Both the position numbers and the translations under genes were made by a program. From Wuchereria bancrofti (taxonomy: Eukaryota > Nematoda > Chromadorea > Rhabditida > Onchocercidae): 64,000 nucleotides of DNA. Within the stretch, counting starts at the first letter, position 1, and every line of letters begins with the position of its first letter. The notes beneath the pieces are model-generated. The model did not search any database, had not been told where the DNA came from, and saw only the letters and a list, made by a program, of their open reading frames with translations. Shown piece by piece: positions 1-12,300 of the stretch. The stretch is taken from NCBI GenBank assembly GCA_005281725.1, contig SSBO01000012.1:17010603-17074602 (forward strand), written 5' to 3'.

Positions 1-208
1 TGGACTAAAAACAGTTTTTCTCCTACTTTTTCCCGTTATATTATAACTTGATTCTCTTCTGAAGCACTTACACTTAACAATCATTTGTGATAAAATACCG
101 GATGGAAACCTGTGGAACAAGATTAAATTATTATCCAAACATGCCCAACAACTTCTTTATGTCGTGTTTCAGTAGTTCGAATAAAATCATTCGGCTGTAT
201 GCCAAAAG

Positions 209-658
209 CACGAAATAGATCTTTGAATTTATCGCTAATATCATCGCAATAACACTGTCGATCACAATCAGCTGTAGTGGCAGTCTACTGGATCTGAAAA
301 CATATGATTAACAGAATTCACTATTGGATGAAGAATTCAATCACTAATTTAGTAATAAAAGACTGGAAATATGCTCTCAGTAGATCAGAAAGTTATAAAA
401 CTTCACAGAGATTGCGCTGAAAAAAACATTTTTACCACAAAAACTAAAGACATGGTTAATATAAAACACACTACCACTATTTCATCTTTTAATCATACTT
501 AACTGAATTTATTTCAAATTTACCTTTAAACCATGCTCATCAGTTCCTGTTGTAAATAATGAATTATTCAAATTAACATCACCATCCTTTAGCAGTTTCC
601 AACGATTCAAAACATCTGCTAACAGCGCTGTATAAAGATGACCAATGTGTGGGGCTGC
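209..658 (-). pseudogene. Mitochondrial methionyl-tRNA synthetase remnant (two exons)
   Basis: Two exons on the minus strand match the catalytic core of mitochondrial-type methionyl-tRNA synthetase, which charges tRNA-Met. The first (658-524) encodes the ATP-binding motif PHIGHLYTALLADVLNRW and ends with TGTDEHGLK at a GT donor (523-522). The second starts after a TTTTCAG acceptor near 294 and continues IQ, stop, TATTADCD, then later FIRTTETRHKEVVGHVW. The in-frame TAG stands where the family normally has the second Q of KIQQ. Just after the HVW motif the reading frame is lost, near the 209 boundary given here. Upstream of the first exon the conserved N-terminal TPIFYVNA strand is not clearly present, and no C-terminal anticodon-binding part is visible. 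The fragment is therefore partial and broken: either a pseudogene or an error-bearing contig end. Confidence 0.75.
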
Positions 659-720
659 AAATTTATGAAAAGCATTAATAAAGAGATTCAAATTAATTCC
701 ACTGTATAATTAGTAAAAAA

Positions 721-1443
721 GAGAAGTACCAAAATCTAAAAGAAGCAATGAAAACAACTAACGTCCATTGGCGTAAAATATTGGGGTAGTTATGAAGTGT
801 TTCAATCTTACCGAAGTCATCGAAATGCCTTCGATGACATAAAAAATTTTGATCCTACCAATCATTAGGTTCAAATATCTGAAATCATAATAAGGGGAAG
901 CGATGAGAATAATTTTAGTTTTACTTCTACTACTTCCATGACAGCCACCGATTCATCTCATATTTTATCACCAAAGGTGTTGAGAGACTCCAATAATTTA
1001 TAGCAAAAAAGATTAGTCTACCTGTTAAGGTGAAAACACAAAAAGAAAAAAATACAGTAAAAGGTGCGATGAAACGCAAAGAAAAAGTCAGATTTCTAAA
1101 GTATTAAATTTTATTGATAGAATTGTATCTATTAATATTATAATACAATGTATTATAACATGCAAAGAAATTACGATGTAAGCTTATGTCAAAATAAAAG
1201 AAATGAATATTCTAAATTCCAGCAGCTCATTTCTCTATAAATGCCAGCGAAAGAAAGGTGTTCAGTAGCCATGAGACAAACTAAACAAAACTAGTATAGA
1301 AAAGAAAAAAGAATTTAGAAATGGCAAAAGCAGGAGTTGCAAATCAAGTTAAATATCTCGCGCATCTTTATAAAGCGTTTGCTTTCTGAATGAAGAAATT
1401 GCTAAAAATTCTTTAACTTAGCAGGGTAACTGTTCTATAAGAT
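721..1443. other. Non-coding stretch with a small perfect hairpin
   Basis: No convincing exon was found between the synthetase remnant and the next open frame. The only structure noticed is a perfect 9-base inverted repeat at 816-824 and 830-838 with a 5-base spacer. Confidence 0.4.
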
Positions 1444-1710
1444 TTAAAGCTTAGAACTGCTTATGCGATTAGGTTTACTTTCTTCTAACAATTTTACATC
1501 ATCGTAGGTTTCATCGTGCAAAAATTTTTGTTCGATTTCCACTAGTGAATGACCTTCATCGATACCACGCTCAATATTGTATTCCTACATTAGCTTATTT
1601 TTTAGGTAAGCAGCAACTTTATCCGGATCTCGTAGTTCTTTGATTTCTAATGGTTTCTTGGCGAATATTAACTGATATTCTTTGCTTGTCATTCCTTTGA
1701 TATACTCCAT
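1444..1710 (-). pseudogene. Unrecognised 88-codon frame with one in-frame TAG
   Basis: A minus-strand frame runs from ATG at 1710 to TAA at 1444. Its composition is protein-like, rich in charged residues, with segments such as KEYQLIFAKKPLEIKEL, DPDKVAAYLKNKLM and HSLVEIEQKFLHDETYDD. One TAG interrupts it at codon 42, and the same frame stays open for 46 more codons. A splice-acceptor-like TTACAG lies immediately before the ATG, so it could be a trans-spliced first exon or an internal exon. I do not recognise the family. The predicted product would be soluble and helical, with no signal peptide or membrane segment. The single stop in an otherwise open frame suggests recent decay, a polymorphic null allele or a sequence error. 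Confidence 0.45.
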
Positions 1711-1952
1711 CTGTAAGCAGTTATTTAATACGTTATTTTAAAAATGTTTTGCAATTAGCTTTGTTTTAACTAAGACGAGTTTGGCTTTTGTTATTATTTT
1801 TCAGACATGAAACTCAAAGTTTTCCGAATATTTCATACTTATAAGTAATAATGATAAAAAACTGTCGAAAAAGCCAACGTCAACTTTAGCAAAGTGGAAC
1901 TAAGATCCAGTGTATGTACTGACTATACAAACCTTAATAATTCTGCATATAA

Positions 1953-3123
1953 TCAAAAATCCATTCTTGCGGGTCTTTGTTTAAAAGAAAGAAGTTTTTT
2001 CTTCCAATTCAATGAGACTATCATAAAAAATAACTTTGAAATATCAAAATTTAGCAAATTTCCTCCAGCAAGTCTTACTCTAATATCCTCAAATCCAGCG
2101 GATTCCAGTTCGAAAATATACCGAGTTGGGTCAAATTGTCGTCGCCTAATTAACTTTCCCTTTTCCAGCAATTCAAGCCTAAAATCAAACGATGACTGCA
2201 TTATCTTCTTCATGAATAATAGAAACTAGACAGCTAATTTAATTGAAAAATTTCATAATTTCATTCCTTACAATTACTAAAAAGATATTAGAAACAAACT
2301 TTTTCAAATCCATGCCGCATAGGAAGATACCACCGGGTTTCAGCACCCTAATTATCTCAGTTAGTGTTGCTGGCAAATCAGATGCCCAAAAGCATGGTGA
2401 ATGAACATGAAATATTTTGATTGTTGAATGACAAAAGTTTTGCATCGGACACCTAATTAAAGCAAAGAAAAATAAGTGTTTTCATAGATAAAATTACACT
2501 GTAGCAAATACCAAATGAAAATAGAATAGTGAAAATCATTCTGAGAAAAAATTACTTGCTTCATTAAAAACAATCCGTTTATCTTCCAATGCATTCTTAG
2601 GAAAACGTCCTCGAACCGCTCCAAATAATGAAGCCCATCTATCCACAGTGTATATTGTTCCTTTGCCTTTTCTTACACGCTTGTAAGAGCGCAAAACGCC
2701 TGAAATTACCTGATGAAATTGAAATACTTTAGAATTCATCAACAGAACTGATAAATATCACAAACCTTCATACAGAATCTCTTTTAGCTTCTAGTGACTT
2801 ACACGCAGTAGTGCAAATGATGCAAAAAAAAGTGTTAATAACAGAAAGATACACAGATATGTTTCTACTAGCTATGAAAAATGGATGAAAGAAATTTTCT
2901 TGTTTTTTATTTTCGAAAAAAACGAAAGGAAAATTCAATAAGCTGAGTGTCATTTTAATTATGCTGAAACAAACCATCGCCGAACCCAATTCCAAGCTCT
3001 AGGACTTCATCATCAGGTGATATATTCAATGCATCAACAACAGCATTCAATAGGAAAGGTGATTTCCAAGCCAATAATCCTGACATGTATAATCCATCAG
3101 CTGCATCATTCGGAGTTGTTAAC
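1953..3123 (-). CDS. SAM-dependent methyltransferase, left contig copy (frame broken)
   Basis: Minus-strand exons of a class I SAM-dependent methyltransferase-like protein. In transcription order they encode: the SAM-binding motif I region (about 3123-2976, DEVLELGIGFGDG); a segment with RKGKGTIYTVDRW (2536-2742), the usual second strand; motif IV and the post-motif (2239-2445, KIFHVHSPCFWASDL then RVLKPGGIFLCGMD); and a C-terminal piece (up to 2213, RYIFELESAGFEDIR) ending at a GTAAGA donor. A last exon with PQEWIFDYMQNY and TAA probably follows near 1930-1965. The family transfers methyl groups from S-adenosylmethionine; the substrate cannot be read here. Compared with the right-hand copy, this copy lacks 11 bases in the third exon, near 2428, which breaks the frame. 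It ends at the single N at 3206 and is best read as the other haplotype or contig end of the same gene. Confidence 0.75.
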
Positions 3124-3205
3124 TGTGAAAAAATAATATTACTAAAATAATGACTGAATATTGTTCATATATTTTATTATATAACTCTTTCGATAATCTC
3201 AGTAA

Positions 3206-3206
3206 N
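3206..3206. other. Single-N contig junction with ~1.1 kb repeated flank
   Basis: The sequence 2103-3205 is repeated, with scattered substitutions, an 11-base deletion and a further one-base length difference, at 3207-4321. The left copy stops exactly at the N, while the right copy runs on into unique sequence. This is the pattern of two overlapping contigs placed end to end. Confidence 0.85.
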
Positions 3207-4238
3207 TTCCAGTTCGAAAATATACCGAGTTGGGTCAAATTGTCGTCGCCTAATTAACTTGCCCTTTTCCAGCAATTCAAGCCTAAAATCAAACGACGAC
3301 TGCATTATCTTCTTCATGAATAATAGAAACTAGACAGCTAATTTAACTGAAAATTTTCATAATTTCATTCCTTACAATTACTAAAAAGATATTAGAAACA
3401 AACTTTTTAAAATCCATGCCGCATAGGAAGATACCACCGGGTTTCAGCACCCTAATTATCTCAGTTAGTGTTGCTGGCAAATCAGATGCCCAAAAGTATG
3501 GTGAATGAACATGAAATATTTTGTCGAAAAATTCATTGTTGAATGGCAAAAGTTTTGCATCGGACACCTAATTAAAGCAAAGAAAAATAAGTGTTTTCAT
3601 AGATAAAATTACACTGTAGCAAATATCAAATGAAAATAGAATAGTGAGAAATCATTCTGAGGAAAAATTACTTGCTTCATTAAAAACAATCCGTTTATCT
3701 TCCAATGCATCCTTAGGAAAACGTCCTCGAACCGCTCCAAATAATGAAGCCCATCTATCCACAGTGTATATTGTTCCTTTGCCTTTTCTTACACGCTTGT
3801 AAGAGCGCAAAACGCCTGAAATTACCTGATGAAATTGAAATACTTTAGAATTCATCAACAGAACTGATAAATATCACAAACCTTCATACAGAATCTCTTT
3901 TAGCTTCTAGTGACTTACACGCAGTAGTGCAAATGATGCAAAAAAAAGTGTTAATAACAGAAAGATACACAGATATGTTTCTACTAGCTATGAAAAATGG
4001 ATGAAAGAAATTTTCTTGTTTTTTATTTTCGAAAAAAACGAAAGGAAAATTCAATAAGCTGAGTGTCATTTTAATTATGCTGAAACAAACCATCGCCGAA
4101 CCCAATTCCAAGCTCTAGGACTTCATCATCAGGTGATATATTCAATGCATCAACAACAGCATTCAATAGGAAAGGTGATTTCCAAGCCAATAATCCTGAC
4201 ATGTATAATCCATCAGCTGCATCATTCGGAGTTGTTAA
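3207..4238 (-). CDS. SAM-dependent methyltransferase, right contig copy
   Basis: The same gene as 1953-3123, read from the overlapping contig. Exon A (4238-4091) starts with LTTPNDAADGLYMSG and carries motif I, LELGIGFGDG, ending phase 1. Exon B (from about 3821 down) begins after TTTCAG with VLRSYKRVRKGKG, which fits exon A. Exon C (3567-3343) keeps the complete SDAKLLPFNNEFFDKIF stretch lost from the left copy, then RVLKPGGIFLCG. Exon D begins near 3332. The exon B to exon C junction does not agree in phase: the donor leaves one base, but exon C reads as SDAKLLPF only from a different phase. Both copies share this mismatch, so either the splice choice is unusual or a shared one-base lesion exists. 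Methyltransferase assignment is strong; substrate unknown. Confidence 0.78.
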
Positions 4239-4321
4239 CTGTGAAAAAATAATATTACTAAAATAATGACTGAATATTGTTCATATATTTTATTATATAA
4301 CTCTTTCGATAATCTCAGTAA

Positions 4322-6378
4322 GCAAAGTTTCTCGACTAAATATACTTTATAGTGGAGTTATCGAATAATTGATAGATTCACATTATATGTCTGCAAGTGG
4401 TTTCACATCACACGCTGTTATATGCCAAAATAATACTACTTCTACTATTCATAATCTGACGTCATTTAAATAGAGACTAATTTGATTGTAAGATGTCACA
4501 AACATCTAATACAAGGTAGAAAATAAACTCTAACGTTCTACAACATACTGTATGTACAACTCGTTTTACCTTGTGACGGAATAGTCGAATAATTTTTGCA
4601 ATGGACGGCATAGTTGTAGTAATTTACTTCATACTTATTCTTCAATCTGCAAAATTTTTTTCCTCTATTTAAGCGAATAAAAATGCGAAGTTGAAAAATG
4701 ACTGAAAAGAATAACGAAATAAAGGAAAAAATTTAAAATTTCTCAATTAACTGCATAAATTAGATTCACAGAACTAAGTCATTCTCAATTAATTCATTCA
4801 GTTCAATATTGTGTAATACAGAATAACAGAACTAACTATTCAAATACAATGCATATCATCGAAGCTTCCCTAATGAAAATAGAACTAAATAAATAAATGG
4901 TGCAAAAAATATGTCCTTATTGACCCTTCAGAAATTTATTGAAATCTAAAAACGGAAATACAATAATACATACATAAATTAACTAATAATAAAGAAGTAC
5001 GTATAACTTCTTAATTACAAAAATGTGTGTTTATAATTAGCAAAAACACGAACGTTTACATGTATGCAATGATTTTCAGTTATTCTAACAAACAAAAGAA
5101 ATAACTCAATGTTTTATCTATAAAATCTTTCGCATTATTATATATGTGTTAAATACTTGTTAAGTCACACGTAGTAACACTTTTAACTATAACGTACGCA
5201 TTAAAATAATCCTTTCCTTCACCCTCTCAATGGTACTGTCTCTCTCTCTGAGAAGTTTTTACCATTCTCTGCATTCTACTCATTTTAATGCTATTTCCAT
5301 CCCATTTTTTCTCCCTCCCTCTCTCCCGTAATATTTGAATTTGGAATAATTCGAAATTTCCTAATTTTGAAATTTAGTATTTACTCGTAGTAATATTTCA
5401 TTATCTCTATCTTTTTCACTATTAGTTCATTAAAATACTTCACTCTCAATCTTCAACCATAATACTTTTCTCATTAATATCATTTCTCTTTATACTTTTT
5501 TATTTCCGTACTCTTTTCTAAATGAATAAAATTATTGTTGCGAATGAACCTTATTTACAATTGGTAGCAATAGCCTTTGATGCCATTAGTCACGAGCTTT
5601 TTGACATTGGGCTGTGCTAATGTTTTATTTTCTGGAGAACTTCCATTGCTAGAAATAATCGAAATTAAAAGTGAAGATTCCAAACTATTTAACACTTCTC
5701 ATATTGGGAAATTATCTGTTAATGTATTTTCAGCATATTTTCATTCTAATTTAGTTAGCTTATGTAGAGGTGAATGAATTTGAAAAGTGCTGATTTTTGA
5801 AATTGAAATAAGTAATCATTAATAAAACGATGGTCTAAGATTGATCATTATACGGTTTTTTTTTATCTTTAATCAACTTTTTTTCTTATATGTATTTTGA
5901 GCTGTTAAAAGTCATTACTATTTATGTTTTCTTTTTTTTTTACTGAATGTTTTGATGTATTTTGTGTGTGCAATAGCAAGCAGTATTTATCTTTACTTTT
6001 TCAGATCAAAACTTAAATTTAATTATAACGAATTTAACTGTGTATGCTAGGGAAACTATTTGCAAATGATTACTCGATGATTATTGTAATAATACACTTC
6101 ACGGCTTTCACATCACAGGTCATAAAAAATTAGCACTAACTTAGCAATTAAATGGTATGTTTTCTCTGTCTTACCTTTTCATTTTTTTTAAATCATATTT
6201 GCATTGTTAATTCTTTCGTAATTATTGCTGCGTACATGTTTCGTGTTTGTATGGTCCGGCTTGTTTTGTCCATTAATATGAAAATTTCAGGATAAAATTT
6301 TGCAGGTGCTTTAATAACACTGGAGAATGTCAATTGGAAGGATAGAAGCTATTAATTGAATATCAAGAAAACAGAAAA
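4322..6378. other. Intergenic region between methyltransferase and RSF1 genes
   Basis: AT-rich sequence with CT-rich runs near 5220-5340. A 66-codon open frame at 5577-5777 has no recognisable features. Possible trans-splice or 5' intron acceptors (TTTCAG and TTTGCAG) lie at about 6285-6306, upstream of the RSF1 start codon. Both flanking genes point away from this region, so it should hold both promoters. Confidence 0.4.
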
Positions 6379-9300
6379 ATGGATGAAAGCGAAGAAATTG
6401 ATTTCAACAATAAACCTAAAATTTTGGTTGAAAATAAACAAGGCTTCGGTACTGGCGAGGAACTTGAAAAGGATTCGAGGGAAATAGCTGGGAATAATGG
6501 CGAGGTTCGTTTTTTGCCTTTTCCCTAACTTAAATAAATTTAGCGGTAGTAAATTCTGTACTTTCCATTATTGTTTAAATTATATCGTAATCACTGAGAA
6601 TATTTAAAAGTGTTTTTTTTTCCCCAGTGTTTTTTTCTTTTCGAATCTTATGTACATATAAGATTCAAAAAGAAAAAAGTGTTTGATATGCTCCCAACAG
6701 TTGGTGTAACGTAATCGAGTGTAGTCGACAATTTGTATCAAACATAAGGTAAAACAATTAATATTTTCATTTTATTCGTGAAAATATAAAGTATGGTGTG
6801 ATTTACAGCGCGAAAAGTGTGAATCGCCGAAACGAGAATTGGATGCTCACATTCTTCAGCATGCAATACAAAAGCTTTACAGCGGCCCTTCCTTTGCTAT
6901 CATTTGTAGTTTTTTCAACAAGTTCGCTGTCCTCCTGGGTTTAAAACCTCAGTGCTTCGCTAAAATAGAAAACATGTTTACCAGTTTTCATGTTACAGGC
7001 AAAGGTTATTTCTTTATTTTTTATTTTTTTTTTCAAATCACTTTCTTTCCTGCATTTTTGCTTAAGTAAATGATCAGCTAATGATGCCTGACATAAAACT
7101 ACAATATATTGCATAATATTATTTGTCATATGCATACCTTAATGAACCATACTTTCGCTCATATAAATAGCATTAACGTATATTGACATCATGCAAGAGA
7201 TGCTTGTTAAAAGATTACTCAGAACAAATTCGCAGAAGTCAAAGATGTTTTCAACGAGCAGTAATGCTCACTAATGTTGTCTGCTACGTTGTGACATTTT
7301 CTAAAAATCATTAGTTTTGGTTATTTGGAAATATTTTTAGTCGATCGGGATTTGATCGATTTACACCTAATGTTGATGCGAAAATTAACGTTTAAATCAG
7401 CAAGATTGGAAGTGTGGGAGAAATATCTTTTAAAATTTTGTTCTCTTGTTCCATCGCTAGAAACGGAGTACCTGCAACTGGAACGATACGGCTATCTGCA
7501 CACAACTGCAGCCACGAAGCTCGCTATTCTCAAAGCTTTGTGCGAAAGTCAATTCGACTTTAATGTTAAATTTAAAGAAAGTGTAAGTTATTTATACAGT
7601 TCTAGATAGAGAGTATATACTCAATCATAACCTGCATATTTCTTTAATTTTTCATATTTCTTACATAACGACTTCATCTTGTTGTTTTCCAGCTGTTAAA
7701 TTCTTGTGCAGCAAGTGATTTGCGCCTTTTGCCTATCGGCTATGACAAAGAAGGTCTTGCTTATTTGTATCAGCAGGATGCTGATTTAGTTATTCGTATA
7801 TATTTGGCGGAACAGGATGACCATTCGGGCGGGTCGTGGAATCTTGTTGCCAAGTTAGTTTGTTTCAAGTCGTTTAGAAGCTTATTTCTGTTATCAAAAT
7901 TTTGAATTTGATTTTTTGTTTGTGAATATATAGAGAGCATAATCAGAAACTTGCTGAACATCTTAAATTGAAGTGTTGTGTAAAGTTTGTCATTAGCAGA
8001 ATCACTCCATTTAATTGCTGTTCTGAATTTACTGAATTTTTAGAGAACTTTTTTTTTTTATACATACAGTTTTTTTAACTTCTGGGATCTCGGAAAAAAC
8101 TTTTTTCCCCTAGTTTAAACTGTTTGTTTTCTATCTGCAAATGTTCGGGACAGTATCTTATGAATCAGATTTTTTGTCGTTAGAGAGACTACATCTGAAT
8201 TAGAGTTATGAGATTTGTCGAACTTTAGATGAACTACTGTAAGGTTTTTAAGGTGTAAAGAAGAATTAGAAAATTTGGTTATGGAATTAAAAAATACGAT
8301 TGCCTCAAAATATTTATCCAATCTGCTAAAACAACATGAAGGTTTGTAATTTGTCGCTGTTGAAAATTTCACAGATATGCAATTTTGTTTTATATATAAA
8401 ACTTATTATACCATATTAACGACATGCAATTATACAGAAATAAATATTACAAAGTTTGGGTTTTTGTCAAAAATGAAAATTCTTGGTGTTTGGAATTCAG
8501 ATGATAATTGTTTTTGCAATAAAAGTTTTATTTTGAGTATAGATTTTTTAGGTTCGTCAACTCCGGCTGCAGCTGAGAGAGACGAGCAAACTAATGTTTT
8601 ATCTACATTTTCAACAAAAAGAGGCGCTTTACTAGACACTTATCAGGTCGAATCTACAGTTAAGGTATACAAAATATCTGTTTCGTCTTCTGTTAATTAT
8701 TTCATATATGACATTAAGTTGATAATTTTTTATTAATAACAGAAAAAATTGGTGAAACCAAATCAAATGAGGAGTAAAGTAGCTGATGAAGAAGAATCAA
8801 AAAAAGAAAATAGTGCGCCACCAATAGAAATCACAGAAGACATTCCCGACGAAGTGAAACCATTTGTAAGTTTACTTTTTGTTTCAATTCTGAAGGCTTG
8901 TAATTTGTGCCGAAGATATGGTTCTGTACTACTGCTTTATTATGAATATCTGATTTTAAACTTTAAAAATTTATATTTTTAGCTCGATCGTCGAGTATTA
9001 CCGCGCAGAAGTGCCCGCAATGCTGCAATAAATCAATTGAAAGAGTTAACTGCTCCACTGAAATCTCAGAGCGGGAGAAAGAAAAATCAGCAGAACAAGA
9101 AACAATTGGAAGTGGAAAATACAAAACAACTGAAAATCCTTGATAAAAATGTAATTTACTCTTAAAAACTTTCACTCTTAAAAAAATATGTGTGTTTTTT
9201 TCTTAATAGAATATGTTATCTGAAGGTAGCGAAACTAATATTTGAGGATGATCAGGATGACAGCGAAAATAATGACGACTTCATATTAGCAGAAACATCC

Positions 9301-12300
9301 ATTTCTTTTGATGACGAATTCATGCCGCTTTCCGAACTGAAAAAGAGGAACGAAAAGTAATTTTATTTCTGTTTATGCTTGGATGTAATCTTTCGATTTA
9401 TTAATCATTGCAAAGATCATATGGTAACAGTGTACTACAACAAAGATCATAGCATATGGTACGGTACTACAATCAACTTTCAGTTCAAGACATCGGGGTA
9501 GAAAAGCATTTGTGGAAAAAGATCCTTCTGAAATAGTAGAATCGGAAGATGAAGATAGTGATGATGATCAAGAAAAGAAAGCCAAGAAAGAGCGGAAAAA
9601 AGCTACGGAAGAAACACTCTGCATGAAATGCAGTAAGAGTTCAAACCCAGAAGTGGTATTTTTTCGAGCTGTTTTTGTTTTTCATTCAGAATTAAGGAGT
9701 TTTTAAGAAATACTGACCCATCATTGAAATCTTTTATAAATCTCCTGGGATATTCAAGCGGAATATTTCATTTTATTATAAGCAGGAGTTTATTGATAGC
9801 TAACAGAACATGAGAAGAAACATTTTTAGAAATGTCAGCATAGCCAAAAGAATTTGAGGAATTAGAGAAAAGATTCAGTGTGTGGTATCATAGGTTTCCT
9901 TTGGTGACTTAGTGATAATTTGCTATTCATCGCTGAAAGTCAAAGTAATGTGATGAAATCGTGCATTTTAAACACCTTCTAGTTATTGCTATGTGATTTA
10001 TGCGATGAAGCTTGGCATACCTGGTGCCTACACCCAATATTATGGTATGTGCCAGACGATGACTGGTTCTGTCCTAATTGTCAGCAGGCGATGCTAGTTG
10101 AAAAATTTTCTAAAGTACTTACTGTACTTGCTGAGCAAGTGAAACGCAAAACTGCTGAAGACAAGAAGTAGCTTTTTTCCACTTTTTCTTTTTTTTCTCT
10201 GAAGATTTCATGGAGAGAAAAGGGAGAAATAAGATGGTACCGTAAACCAGTGTTGTTTATTAGTTAGAATCTCTAGTATCACTGTTTCAACTTAGGAAAG
10301 AAACAGCTGCAGAAAGATTGAAACGCGAGATGGAGTATATTAGCGCATCTTTAAATAACATCATTGATACGGTAAATTTTTACTTTTTCTCAACTTTTTA
10401 TAAATATATCATTTATTCGATTTATGCATAGATGAGTTTCCTTAAATTTTGAAGTAGAAGTTTTGTTTAAAATTTTGATTATTGGTTGCTTTTGTTTTAA
10501 TAAGCGAATTAGTTTTCAACGTACGATACACACACAGTGGTCTTAAGTCATTGTGGGATCTGAAATGATAAAATTGATGAAGTCTTGAAATGCAGTTGTT
10601 ATCCAAGCGCGCAATCTTATTGTTATTATTCTAAATTGAATATGTTAACTTCCAGGTAAGAGATGCGAAAATGGAAAGTTCTGAATCATCGGAAGAGTCA
10701 GGCGAAGATGATAGTGAACAAAAATCAGAAGAGAAAGCAATTCGGTAACTTTATATATCAGTTCTTTTCTTTTTTTTTCACAACTTATGTTCATTCTTTA
10801 GGCGTCTTGGTGTCCATTCACAGAAACCGATTATTCCGATGGCACTTTCACGATCAAGACGTCAAGTTGCTAAAGTTGACTATAAATTTGGTGCATACGA
10901 TGAATTAATCCAGGTATGTAAGAGTTTTTTTTTTTTGTTCTTTGCTTCAAATTGATTTCTGTGCTAGTATGTATAGCTATTAAGAACAAAGAATGTTTCA
11001 AAGTATTTGAGAAAAAAAGATCTTTTTTATAGGAGGCTGTGAAAAATATAGATGAATCGGCAGTAAGGCAAATGAGNNNNNNNNNNNCGATGAATTAATC
11101 CAGGTATGTAAGAGTTTTTTTTTTTTGTTCTTTGCTTCAAATTGATTTCTGTGCTAGTATGTATAGCTATTAAGAACAAAGAATGTTTCAAAGTATTTGA
11201 GAAAAAAAGATCTTTTTTATAGGAGGCTGTGAAAAATATAGATGAATCGGCAGTAAGGCAAATGAGTCCAGGCATGTCTTCATTTTGTTTTTTTGTTGTA
11301 ATGAAGTTCGAGCTTTATTTGATGGCTTAAAAATGTATGGTAAAATTTACAGGTAATATAAGACCAAAAGGTGGAGCTGGACGGGGTAAAGATATGTCAA
11401 ACATCATAAGCACTGAAAATAAGCGGATCTCAACAAATGTGGAGGATAGTTACCACAGTGATGGCCTCGAAGGGTTCGAGTTTTGAATTGATTAAAAAGA
11501 TTTAAGTATATCAGATTTAGATTTCATACCTGGATGGTGATATCATTCAAATAAATCTTACAACTCAGAGTTACATGCTTCCGCTTCCAATGTGAAGATA
11601 TGACCTTTGATGGAAATGACACAAAAGATGAAGTTTGCTTTTTATTATATAAATTTTGTTAAAGTCATGTGAGAATGAAATCAAAAATTGGAAAACCAGG
11701 CAAAAGTCGTCATCGATTGAGTGATCTAAATGTAGATGAAATGACTGAATCGGATACTGACGAATATCAAGGAAGCGAGTAAGAATTTTTATACGAATTT
11801 ATTTGTTTGATCTTATATACACGGTATACCATGGGAATGGTTTTTTTTTTTTTTTGGTAAATTTAATATTCTTTTGTTTTTGCTTGAGTACATTTTTTGC
11901 TTTTTATAATTTCTTGCTCATTAGTGCTTTTTATTTTAAATCTGTATGGTGACGAATAGGCATGGTTTTTAGAATCGAATACGACAGTAAAAAGCAGTTC
12001 ATGTTAAAAAATTCAATTATCAAAATATTCAAAAAAAATCTTGGGTTTTTTATTGTGACTCACCCAGCATTAATTTACTAAAATACTTTCATCCAAAAAG
12101 TGCCCATAAAAATATATTTTAAATAATAATGTAATACAATTTGCTTATAATAATTTATGGATAAAAAAGTGACCGATGCATTAATATGTTAATTAGGAAT
12201 GTGATTTTTACAAGTGATTATTAATAATTAGCATTGTCCTTCATTCTTGAAAAATTTTTAAACAAACAGAAGCTATTGAATAAAAATTTTTTTAATATTT

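Noticed and set aside
816..838. Perfect 9-base hairpin as a transcription terminator
   Set aside because: The surrounding genome is eukaryotic; a rho-independent terminator is not expected and no other signal supports a function.
2239..3567. Tandem duplication of a methyltransferase gene
   Set aside because: The left copy stops at a single N and the right copy restarts from the same internal point and continues; this is an unmerged contig overlap unless spanning reads prove otherwise.
5577..5777. 66-codon plus-strand open frame
   Set aside because: No motif, no splice context, and it lies in the divergent promoter interval of two genes.
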